Positions 1 to 5,012 of a stretch of DNA of 5,012 nucleotides are shown piece after piece. The notes under the pieces were generated by a model. It searched no databases and was not told the origin of the DNA. It worked only from the letters and a program-made list of their open reading frames with translations. Position numbers and translations under genes: made by a program. Position 1 is the first letter of the stretch; each line of letters begins with the position of its first letter. The stretch is from Streptosporangiaceae bacterium (GTDB lineage: Bacteria; Actinomycetota; Actinomycetes; Streptosporangiales; Streptosporangiaceae), in the NCBI GenBank assembly GCA_030045175.1, contig JASIBM010000599.1, positions 1-5,012 of the forward strand. Direction: 5' to 3'.

Positions 1-863
1 CCAGCCCGGCGCCTGGCCGCGTCCGGCGACCTGGCGGCCGACCAGGCGTCGGCCAGCATTCGCCTCGTGCCCGCGGCGTCTGGCCGCTCGGCCGGATCGG
101 CGCGCAGCAGCGCCTCGATCACCGGGGCGAGCGGTCCTGCGGACGGAGCCCTCGGCGCGGGCTCGGTCGCCACGCTCGCCACGATCGCCGCCGATCCGCC
201 CGCCCGGTCGAACGGCCCGCGCCCCTCGACAGCCGCGTAGAGCGTCGCACCAAGCGACCAGAGGTCCGACGCCGGGGTCGCCGCATCGCCGCGAATGCGC
301 TCCGGCGGCGCGAAGCCCGGCGTCCCTACTACCATGCCGGCCTGAGTCAGGCTCGGGTCGCCCGCGATGGTGGCGATGCCGAAGTCGGTGAGCACGGCCT
401 TGCCGTCCGGCCTGATCAGCACGTTGCTCGGCTTGACGTCCCGGTGCAGCACGCCTGCCGCGTGCGCCGTCGCCAGCGCGTCGAGCAGGGTCAGCCCGAG
501 TTGCGCCGCCCGCGCAGGCGGCAGCGGCCCGTCTTCCGCGATGACCTGGTCGAGCGGCCTGGCGTGAATGAGCTCCATCACGATCCAGGGCGCACCGTCC
601 TGCTCGACCACGTCGAAGACGGTCACCACGCTCGGATGGCTGAGCCTCGCCGCCGTCCTCGCCTCGCGGAGCGTGCGCTGGAAGCTCGCCTCGGCCTGGG
701 TCTGCGAGGTCATTGGCGACAAGACGATCTGCTTCACCGCGACCTCACGGTCGAGCAACTGGTCACGGCCGCGCCAGACGATTCCCATCGCCCCCCGGCC
801 GATCTGATCGACAAGCCGGTAGCGCCCAGCCACCAGTTGCCCGGAACCAGGAACAGAAGCCAT
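1..863 (-). CDS. PknB-type Ser/Thr protein kinase, N-terminal part (3' end outside window)
   Basis: This is a eukaryotic-type (Hanks) Ser/Thr kinase that transfers phosphate from ATP to protein Ser/Thr residues. The catalytic domain, about residues 14-275, looks complete, and 287 residues are visible before the window edge. Visible motifs are the glycine loop GRGAMG (22-27), VAVK with catalytic Lys44, the helix-C Glu67 in REAR, HRDVKPSN (140-147, with Asp142, Lys144 and Asn147), DFG (160-162), a GTPGF segment with Thr181 ahead of PPE (186-188, where APE is usual), DLWSLG (200-205) and Arg260. The fold is therefore intact and probably active. Whether a membrane segment or sensor domain follows cannot be seen. 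The ATG at 863 is chosen because the protein then begins 13 residues before the conserved GRYRL segment. A TTG three codons upstream is the only nearby in-frame alternative before a stop. There is no Shine-Dalgarno site, but a -10-like TAGATT sits 7 bases upstream. The gene lies 85 bases after fumC on the same strand. Family assignment is secure; the substrate is unknown. Confidence 0.95.
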   Translation of the reverse strand, partial: MASVPGSGQLVAGRYRLVDQIGRGAMGIVWRGRDQLLDREVAVKQIVLSPMTSQTQAEASFQRTLREARTAARLSHPSVVTVFDVVEQDGAPWIVMELIHARPLDQVIAEDGPLPPARAAQLGLTLLDALATAHAAGVLHRDVKPSNVLIRPDGKAVLTDFGIATIAGDPSLTQAGMVVGTPGFAPPERIRGDAATPASDLWSLGATLYAAVEGRGPFDRAGGSAAIVASVATEPAPRAPSAGPLAPVIEALLRADPAERPDAAGTRRMLADAWSAARSPDAARRRA

Positions 864-870
864 GGCGTGC

Positions 871-876
871 AATCTA
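871..876 (-). promoter_or_regulatory. Candidate -10 box for a leaderless kinase transcript
   Basis: The minus strand reads TAGATT, which matches the actinobacterial -10 pattern TANNNT. Exactly 7 bases (GCACGCC) follow before the kinase ATG, so transcription would begin at or next to the A of the start codon. The bases upstream of the ATG hold no GGAGG-like sequence, which agrees with a leaderless message. The surrounding stretch (about 870-935) is more AT-rich than the flanking genes. No convincing -35 hexamer is seen. The hexamer could match by chance, and read-through from fumC is also possible. Confidence 0.45.
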
Positions 877-948
877 CGCTGACCGGCTTACAGATTTCTG
901 GGAGGTTCGTGGGAATTTCACGGCTCTGAGATAACCGGATGACCCCGG

Positions 949-2394
949 TCACTCGCCAGGGTTGGCCATCGCCAGCACGTCGAGTGCCCGGTCGAGCTGA
1001 TCTATCGTGATGAGCCCGCGCTCGACGAACCCCTGGTCGAGTACGACCTGGCGGATCGTCTGGCCGGTGGCGAGCGCCTGGTGCGCGACCTCCGCCGCGG
1101 CCTCGTACCCGATGAACGGATTCAGCGCGGTCACGATCGCCGGGGAGGACTCCGCGTTCTGCCTGAGCCTGGCGGCGTTGGCGGTGATCCCGGCCACGCA
1201 GTCGTCGGCGAGCCGGAGCGCTGACGCGCCGAGCAGGGCGATCGAGGCGAGCAGGTTCCTTGCGATGACCGGGATCATCACGTTGAGCTCGAAGTTGCCC
1301 GCCGCGCCCGCGAAGGCCACGGCGGCGTCATTGCCGAAGACCTGCGCGCAAACCTGGCAGACCATTTCGCAGATGACCGGGTTGACCTTGCCTGGCATGA
1401 TCGAGGAACCGGGCTGCAGGTCGGGGACCGAGATCTCGGCCAGGCCGGTTCGCGGGCCAGAGTTCATCAGCCGCAGGTCATTGCAGATCTTGTACAGGCT
1501 CACCGCGATGGTCCTGGTCACCCCGCTCGCGGCCACGAGCGCGTCCCGCCCGCCCGCCGCCTCGAAATGGTTGGCCGCCTCGGTGAACGACTCGCCAGGA
1601 CCAGCCAGCGCCTCGATCACCGCCCCGGCGAATCCAGGCGGGGCGTTCAGGCCGGTGCCGACGGCGGTCCCGCCCAGCGGCAGCTCGCAGACCTCGTGCA
1701 GCACGGATCGCAACCGTTCCATCCCATGCCTGATCGCGGTCGCGTAACCGCCGAATTCCTGACCCAGCGTGACGGGGACGGCGTCCATCAGGTGCGTCCG
1801 GCCGCTCTTGACCAGGCCGGCGAACTCCTCGGCCTTGCGGGCCAGGGCGTTCGCGAGGTGATCGAGGTGGTCGGCCAGCTCGGCCAGCCCGCGTGCGGTC
1901 GCGATGTGCACCGCCGAAGGGAACACGTCGTTGGACGACTGGGACGCGTTCACGTGATCGTTCGGATGGACCGGGCGGCCGAGCCGCCGCGAGGCGAGCG
2001 TCGCGATGACCTCGTTGACGTTCATGTTGGTCGAGGTGCCCGACCCGGTCTGGAACACGTCGAGCGGGAAGTGCCCGAGTAGCCCGCCTGCGCCGCCCGC
2101 GCCGCCCGCGCCGCCCGCGGCGCCTGGGCCGATGATCTCGCTCGCGGCGCCGGCGATCGCCAGCGCCATCTCCTGGTCGATCACCCCGAGCTCTGCGTTG
2201 ACGGCCGCGGCCGCTGACTTGATCCGGACGAGGGCGATGATCACCTCGCGCGGCATCGGCTCGCCCGACACGACGCGGGCGCGGGCCCGCTCGGTCGACG
2301 CGCCCCAGAGCGCGTCGGCTGGCACGGCGACCTCGCCCATCGAGTCGTGCTCGACGCGGAAGGCTTGCGGGACGGCGGGATCGTGACCGGCCAT
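949..2394 (-). CDS. fumC: Fumarate hydratase class II (FumC)
   Basis: A 481-residue, iron-independent fumarase of the aspartase/fumarase superfamily. It is expected to be a cytosolic homotetramer interconverting fumarate and (S)-malate in the TCA cycle. Conserved blocks in order are EHDSMGEVAVPADALWG (15-31), QTGSGTSTNMNVNEV (115-129), NASQSSNDVFP (149-159), SGRTHLMDAVP (197-207, with His201 matching the catalytic-site His of the family) and the family signature GSSIMPGKVNP (329-339, within the mobile catalytic Ser loop). The C-terminus LDRALDVLAM is typical of the small C-terminal domain. The ATG at 2394 is the only good start before the conserved N-terminal block. It lies one base after the stop of the class I fumarase gene, with no strong Shine-Dalgarno site, so reinitiation is likely. 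Odd feature: residues 89-104 form a Gly/Ala run (GPGAAGGAGGAGGAGG) just before HFPLDVFQ, where relatives have a short charged turn. I infer that it loops out at the surface. All catalytic motifs are kept, so an active enzyme is expected. Confidence 0.97.
   Translation of the reverse strand: MAGHDPAVPQAFRVEHDSMGEVAVPADALWGASTERARARVVSGEPMPREVIIALVRIKSAAAAVNAELGVIDQEMALAIAGAASEIIGPGAAGGAGGAGGAGGLLGHFPLDVFQTGSGTSTNMNVNEVIATLASRRLGRPVHPNDHVNASQSSNDVFPSAVHIATARGLAELADHLDHLANALARKAEEFAGLVKSGRTHLMDAVPVTLGQEFGGYATAIRHGMERLRSVLHEVCELPLGGTAVGTGLNAPPGFAGAVIEALAGPGESFTEAANHFEAAGGRDALVAASGVTRTIAVSLYKICNDLRLMNSGPRTGLAEISVPDLQPGSSIMPGKVNPVICEMVCQVCAQVFGNDAAVAFAGAAGNFELNVMIPVIARNLLASIALLGASALRLADDCVAGITANAARLRQNAESSPAIVTALNPFIGYEAAAEVAHQALATGQTIRQVVLDQGFVERGLITIDQLDRALDVLAMANPGE
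2091..2117. repeat. Three tandem copies of a 9-base unit inside fumC
   Basis: The plus strand shows CGCCGCCCG three times without interruption, preceded by a degenerate copy (GCCCGCCTG, 2082-2090). On the coding strand it encodes Gly-Gly-Ala units of the Gly/Ala run in FumC. Because the unit is a multiple of three, gain or loss of copies keeps the reading frame. It looks like a slippage-prone coding minisatellite. Confidence 0.85.
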
Positions 2395-2398
2395 CTCA
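2392..2398 (-). other. Stop-start junction coupling the two fumarase genes (TGAGATG)
   Basis: The class I fumarase gene ends with TGA (2398-2396), one base follows (2395), then comes the ATG of fumC (2394-2392). The 20 bases before the fumC ATG show no GGAGG-like site, only a weak GAAG. This arrangement is typical of termination-reinitiation, where the ribosome finishing the first gene starts the second. It implies a single mRNA and linked synthesis of the two enzymes. Confidence 0.75.
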
Positions 2399-4048
2399 GG
2401 GCTTCGGGCCGATCGAGAGCAGCGGCGCCTTGGGCGTCGTCACGTCAGCGAAGAAATCGTTGCCCTTGTCGTCCACCACGATGAACGCGGGGAAGTCGCG
2501 CACCTCGATCCGCCAGACGGCCTCCATGCCAAGCTCGGGATACTCGATCACGTCGACCTTGGTGATGCAGTCCTGCGCCAGCCTGGCCGCCGCGCCGCCG
2601 ATCGAGCCGAGGTAGAAGCCGCCGTGCTGCTTGCAGGCCGCGGTCACCGCGGCCGAGCGGTTTCCCTTGGCGAGCATCACGAGCGACCCGCCTGCCGCCT
2701 GGAACTGCTCGACGTAGCTATCCATCCGCCCGGCCGTCGTCGGCCCGAACGAGCCTGAGGCGTAGCCCGCCGGGGTCTTGGCGGGCCCGGCGTAGTAGAC
2801 CGCGTGGTCGCGCAGGTAGGCGGGCATCGGCTGGCCGGCCGCGAGCCGCTCGGCGATCTTGGCGTGCGCGATGTCCCGCGCCACCACAAGCGGGCCGGTC
2901 AGCGCCAGCCTGGTCCTGATCGGGTACCGCGACAGCTCGGCCCTGACCTCGCTCATCGGCCTGGACAGGTCGATCCGCACCACGTCGCCGTCGAGCTCCC
3001 GCTCGTCGACGTCGGGCAGGTACTGAGCCGGGTCGGCCTCGAGTTGCTCAAGGAACACGCCGTCGGCGGTGATCTTGCCGAGTGCCTGCCGGTCGGCCGA
3101 GCAGGACACCGCGATCGCGACCGGGCACGACGCGCCGTGCCTGGGCAGCCTGACCACCCGGACGTCGTGGCAGAAGTACTTGCCGCCGAACTGCGCGCCG
3201 ATGCCGCTGCGCTGGGTGATCGCGAGCACCTGCTGCTCGAGCTCGCGATCGCGGAATCCGTGCGCCGCGGCCGAGCCCGACTCCGGCAGCGAGTCGAGGT
3301 ACTTGGCCGATGCGTACTTGGCGGTCTTGAGCGCGTACTCGGCGCTTGTCCCGCCGACCACGATCGCCAGGTGATAAGGCGGGCAGGCGGCCGTGCCAAG
3401 GGCGCGGATCTTCTCCTCAAGGAACGCGGCCATCCGCCCCGGGCTGAGCACGGCCTTGGTCTCCTGGTACAGGTAGGACTTGTTCGCCGAGCCGCCGCCC
3501 TTGGCCATGAACAAGAACTTGTACTCGTTGCCCTCGGTCGCGTACAGCTCGATCTGGGCGGGCAGGTTCGTGCCCGTGTTCTTCTCGTCCCACATGGTCA
3601 GGGGCGCGAGCTGGGAGTAGCGCAGGTTCAGCGTCGTGTACGCGTCGAACACGCCGCGCGCGATGTGCTCGGCGTCACTGCCGTCGGTAAGCACCTGCTG
3701 GCCGCGCTTGCCCATGATGATCGCGGTGCCGGTGTCCTGGCACATCGGCAGCACCCCGCCCGCCGCGATGCACGCGTTGGTGAGCAGGTCCCTCGCGACG
3801 AACCTGTCGTTCGGCGAGGCCTCAGGGTCGTCCAGGATGGACCGGAGCTGACGCAGGTGAGCGGGCCGCAGCAGGTGTGCGATGTCGTGCATGGCCTGCG
3901 TCGTCAGCAAGGTCAGTGCCTGCGGTTCGACCTCGATGAATTCCCTGCCCAACGCAGGCCGCTTCGTTACTCCCGCCGCACCGAGCTGGCGGTATTCGGT
4001 GGTGTCTGGACCAAGTGGCAGCAGGTCGGTGTAGCTGAACTCGGGCAT
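2396..4048 (-). CDS. fumA: Fumarate hydratase class I, [4Fe-4S] type (FumA/FumB family)
   Basis: An iron-sulfur hydro-lyase that interconverts fumarate and (S)-malate in the cytosol. With the ATG at 4048 it has 550 residues, close to the 548 of E. coli FumA, whose sequence it follows along nearly its whole length. An N-terminal fumerase domain (about 40-320) holds VEPQALTLL, CQDTGTAI, TGTNLPAQI, AKGGGSANKSYLYQET, TAACPPYH, GAQFGGKYF, RLPRHGASCPV and SCSADR. A C-terminal domain (about 325-540) holds VARDIAHAK, YYAGPAKTPAGYASGSFGPT, GRMDSY, LAKGNRS, GGFYLGSIGG, PELGMEAVW and FPAFIVVDDKGNDFF. Cys103, Cys222 and Cys316 match the three cluster-ligating cysteines of the family (105, 224 and 318 in E. 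coli FumA). An in-frame GTG at 4057 would add three residues, but it lies only two bases from the GAGG site, so the ATG is preferred. Enzymes of this class are oxygen- and superoxide-sensitive. The gene leads the operon, with fumC one base downstream. Some relatives also hydrate mesaconate; this cannot be judged here. Confidence 0.97.
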   Translation of the reverse strand: MPEFSYTDLLPLGPDTTEYRQLGAAGVTKRPALGREFIEVEPQALTLLTTQAMHDIAHLLRPAHLRQLRSILDDPEASPNDRFVARDLLTNACIAAGGVLPMCQDTGTAIIMGKRGQQVLTDGSDAEHIARGVFDAYTTLNLRYSQLAPLTMWDEKNTGTNLPAQIELYATEGNEYKFLFMAKGGGSANKSYLYQETKAVLSPGRMAAFLEEKIRALGTAACPPYHLAIVVGGTSAEYALKTAKYASAKYLDSLPESGSAAAHGFRDRELEQQVLAITQRSGIGAQFGGKYFCHDVRVVRLPRHGASCPVAIAVSCSADRQALGKITADGVFLEQLEADPAQYLPDVDERELDGDVVRIDLSRPMSEVRAELSRYPIRTRLALTGPLVVARDIAHAKIAERLAAGQPMPAYLRDHAVYYAGPAKTPAGYASGSFGPTTAGRMDSYVEQFQAAGGSLVMLAKGNRSAAVTAACKQHGGFYLGSIGGAAARLAQDCITKVDVIEYPELGMEAVWRIEVRDFPAFIVVDDKGNDFFADVTTPKAPLLSIGPKP

Positions 4049-4059
4049 CGGGGGCACAT

Positions 4060-4063
4060 CCTC
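4060..4063 (-). promoter_or_regulatory. Ribosome binding site deciding the class I fumarase start
   Basis: The minus strand reads GCGAGGATGTG here. The GAGG core (4063-4060) is 11 bases from the ATG at 4048 but only 2 bases from the in-frame GTG at 4057. The ATG at 4059 is out of frame. A spacing of 11 is slightly long but usable, whereas 2 is not, so the GAGG favours the ATG at 4048. Confidence 0.5.
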
Positions 4064-4086
4064 GCGGCAGACCAGGAGACCCGTTC

Positions 4087-4092
4087 ATCGTA
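4087..4092 (-). promoter_or_regulatory. Candidate -10 box of the fumarase operon
   Basis: The minus strand reads TACGAT, fitting the TANNNT pattern. Transcription starting about 7 bases downstream (near 4080) would give a leader of roughly 30 bases containing the GAGG site, which is a normal arrangement. The hexamer 17-18 bases upstream (TGCAAC or GCAACG) is a poor -35 match, so the promoter may need an activator or an alternative sigma factor. This is a pattern match only. Confidence 0.4.
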
Positions 4093-4117
4093 GTTCGCCC
4101 CGTCGGTCCCGTTGCAT

Positions 4118-4152
4118 GCCCGGCCGGAGCCTCGCTCAGGGGCTGGCCGGGC
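4118..4152. repeat. GC-rich inverted repeat/hairpin in the divergent intergenic region
   Basis: The arms GCCCGGCC (4118-4125) and GGCCGGGC (4145-4152) are perfectly complementary. Inside them AGCCTC (4128-4133) pairs with GGGGCT (4139-4144), using one G-T wobble. That leaves a 2-base bulge (4126-4127) and a 5-base loop (4134-4138), about 14 pairs in total. No run of T follows on either strand, so it is not a standard intrinsic terminator. It sits just upstream of the proposed -35 region of the fumarase promoter and could be an operator for either divergent gene. GC-rich DNA makes chance pairings more common. Confidence 0.55.
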
Positions 4153-4245
4153 GGCACGCTCGCGGCGCCGGCTGCTATCGCAACGCCTTGCGCCGCGATC
4201 ATCCCGTCCGTCCAGCAGAGGCCGCCAGGGTCGGAGAAACCCAGG

Positions 4246-4251
4246 CAGACT
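4246..4251 (+). promoter_or_regulatory. Weak candidate -10 box for the flavoprotein gene
   Basis: CAGACT ends 7 bases before the ATG at 4259, the same geometry as the kinase promoter, and would again give a leaderless message. It departs from TANNNT at the first base and has no recognisable -35. The only purine-rich site upstream (GGAG, 4233-4236) is 22 bases from the ATG, too far to act as a Shine-Dalgarno site. Confidence 0.25.
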
Positions 4252-4258
4252 TGGTCGC

Positions 4259-4732
4259 ATGGATGTGCGGTGGTCAGAACTGGAGGCCGCCAGGCCGGAC
4301 CTGGCGGAGGCGGGGCGTGGCCTGCTGTATCAGTTCGGGGTGGGGCTGGCGTTCTTGTCTACGGTGCGGGTGGACGGTGGGCCGCGGCTACATCCGATTT
4401 GTCCGATGGTGGTCGATGGGGCGCTCGTCGCGCACATCGTTCCGTCGCTCAAACGTGACGACCTGCATAGAGATGGGCGGTACGCGCTGCACTCCTTTCC
4501 TTGCGAGGACAGCGAAGATGCGTTCTATCTCACTGGTCACGCGAGCCTGGCCGATGAGGCGCTGGCGGCTGCTGCGGCGGCGCAGTTCCTTGCCGAGCGC
4601 GGCATGGACGCCGAGCCGCCGGGCTTCGGTGACGGTGAGATCTTCGAGTTCCGCGTCGGGCGGTGCCTGCTGACCAGGACCGACGGGCCCGGCGACTGGA
4701 ACCCGAGGCACGCGGTCTGGGCGGCAGGCTAG
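4259..4732 (+). CDS. Pyridoxamine 5'-phosphate oxidase family (split-barrel flavoprotein)
   Basis: A 157-residue protein of the PPOX-like split beta-barrel superfamily, whose members bind FMN, FAD, F420 or heme and often act as small oxidoreductases. The visible pattern fits. An N-terminal helix (RWSELEAARPDLAEAGRGLL, 4-23) is followed by the first strand and turn FLSTVRVDGGPRLHPICP (32-49, compare FLATxRxDGxPRxxPV in relatives). VDGALVAHI (52-60) and SLKRDDLHRDGRYALHS (63-79) follow, the latter being the usual K/R-rich cofactor-phosphate region. Then come FYLTGHASL (89-97) and the C-terminal strand EIFEFRVGRCLLTR (127-140). The ATG at 4259 is chosen because everything upstream in frame is an Arg-rich, non-conserved translation. 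The gene diverges from the fumarase operon, with about 200 bases between the starts. The real substrate and cofactor cannot be told, and it should not be named PdxH: it is shorter and lacks recognisable PdxH motifs. Its codon use is slightly less GC-biased than that of the fumarases, especially near its start. Confidence 0.88.
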   Translation: MDVRWSELEAARPDLAEAGRGLLYQFGVGLAFLSTVRVDGGPRLHPICPMVVDGALVAHIVPSLKRDDLHRDGRYALHSFPCEDSEDAFYLTGHASLADEALAAAAAAQFLAERGMDAEPPGFGDGEIFEFRVGRCLLTRTDGPGDWNPRHAVWAAG

Positions 4733-4836
4733 TTGCCTGGCCACTGCAACGGGTTCACCTGATCGGCTGGCGGCATGCGGAGGTAATGCGCGGGTAAATG
4801 GTCTGCATCGGAGCCGGAACCGGCGGTCCTGGATGT

Positions 4837-4842
4837 GGAGGG
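4837..4842 (+). promoter_or_regulatory. Ribosome binding site of the right-edge gene
   Basis: GGAGGG ends 9 bases before the ATG at 4852, a near-ideal Shine-Dalgarno position. It decides between this ATG and an in-frame ATG at 4798. The upstream ATG has GGAGGT (4779-4784) 13 bases away and would add a Gly-rich, low-complexity 18-residue extension. The downstream start is preferred. Confidence 0.65.
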
Positions 4843-4851
4843 CGGGGTCAC

Positions 4852-5012
4852 ATGGAGCGCGACTTGGCTGCCAGCAGCAATGGCGTCGACCTGAGCGAGG
4901 CCGCGAGACAGCTTGAGCAGGCGGCGCACGAGGCGCGCGTCGCATTCGACTGCATTGGCCTCAATGAACTCGACCGGGCGCATACTCACTCGATCATGGC
5001 GCGGGCGGCGGC
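4852..5012 (+). CDS. Hypothetical protein, N-terminal 53 residues (3' end outside window)
   Basis: I do not recognise this protein. The reading frame is open from the ATG at 4852 to the window end, with mostly G/C-ending codons and a well-placed GGAGGG site, so a real gene is likely. Residues 13-32 (LSEAARQLEQAAHEARVAFD) form a likely amphipathic helix rich in Ala, Glu and Arg, followed by IGLNELDRAHTHSIMARAA. There is no signal peptide or membrane segment in the visible part. It lies 119 bases after the flavoprotein gene on the same strand and may be co-transcribed with it or have its own promoter. An overlapping minus-strand open frame exists (4729-4989) but lacks a comparable ribosome site. 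Confidence 0.6.
   Translation, partial: MERDLAASSNGVDLSEAARQLEQAAHEARVAFDCIGLNELDRAHTHSIMARAA

Noticed and set aside
908..922. Imperfect palindrome CGTGGGAATTTCACG upstream of the kinase
   Set aside because: The outer arms are only 4 bases with two mismatched positions inside. It could be an activator site upstream of the kinase promoter, but this is within chance expectation.
934..949. Possible terminator hairpin after fumC (ACCGG, 6-base loop, CCGGT)
   Set aside because: The stem has only 5 pairs, overlaps the fumC stop codon and is not followed by a T run on the minus strand, so it is too weak to call.
880..951. TGACCGG and CCGGTCA inverted pair flanking the fumC-kinase gap
   Set aside because: Seven-base arms are separated by 58 bases, and one arm includes the fumC stop codon. 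No structure or mobile-element logic supports it.
1007..1747. Plus-strand open frame of 246 codons opposite fumC
   Set aside because: It is antisense to conserved FumC blocks, has no ribosome site or recognisable domain, and is explained by GC-rich codon bias.
2804..4093. Long plus-strand open frame (429 codons) opposite the class I fumarase
   Set aside because: It is Arg/Gly/Val/Leu-rich, matches no family I know, and lies antisense to a gene with clear conserved motifs. Long antisense frames are expected in GC-rich codon-biased genes.
4112..4258. N-terminal extension of the flavoprotein gene from an upstream ATG
   Set aside because: The extra 49 residues are Arg-rich and non-domain-like. 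They run through the inverted repeat, and family members begin near the ATG at 4259.
4732..4750. GTTGC/GCAAC hairpin at the end of the flavoprotein gene
   Set aside because: Five pairs with a 9-base loop and no T run are not enough for an intrinsic terminator.
4388..4945. Minus-strand open frame of 185 codons spanning the flavoprotein gene and the gap after it
   Set aside because: It overlaps the conserved flavoprotein on the other strand, and its translation is low-complexity Arg/Pro-rich sequence without a family match.

Overview
The window is very GC-rich coding DNA. Its codons mostly end in G or C and its intergenic gaps are short. It carries an actinobacterial-type Ser/Thr protein kinase, next to proteins whose relatives are common in high-GC actinomycetes. 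I infer chromosomal DNA of an actinobacterium. The genus cannot be told from the sequence alone. I see no insertion sequence, CRISPR array, tRNA, rRNA or phage gene.

Layout. Three genes lie on the minus strand and read right to left. They are a class I (iron-sulfur) fumarase (about 4048 to 2396), a class II fumarase FumC (2394 to 949), and the N-terminal 287 residues of a PknB-type Ser/Thr kinase (863 to beyond base 1). The two fumarase genes are separated by one base (TGA-G-ATG) and are almost certainly co-transcribed and translationally coupled. The kinase follows after an 85-base gap. It has no Shine-Dalgarno site, but a TAGATT box lies exactly 7 bases before its ATG, so it may have its own leaderless transcript.

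On the plus strand, diverging from the fumarase operon, is a small pyridoxamine-phosphate-oxidase-like split-barrel flavoprotein (4259 to 4732). After a 119-base gap comes the start of an unrecognised gene with a good ribosome binding site (4852 to beyond the window end). The roughly 200-base divergent intergenic region holds a plausible -10 box for the fumarase operon and a strong GC-rich inverted repeat (4118 to 4152).

How the genes work together. Both fumarases catalyse the same TCA-cycle step (fumarate + water to (S)-malate) but belong to unrelated families with opposite oxygen sensitivity. The pair gives a cell fumarase activity both when iron and reducing conditions are favourable and under oxidative or iron stress. 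The kinase and the flavoprotein have no sequence-proven link to this step. No clearly novel system is visible. The most unusual points are the Gly/Ala tandem-repeat insertion inside FumC, the tight coupling of the two fumarase classes, the leaderless-type kinase promoter and the intergenic hairpin.
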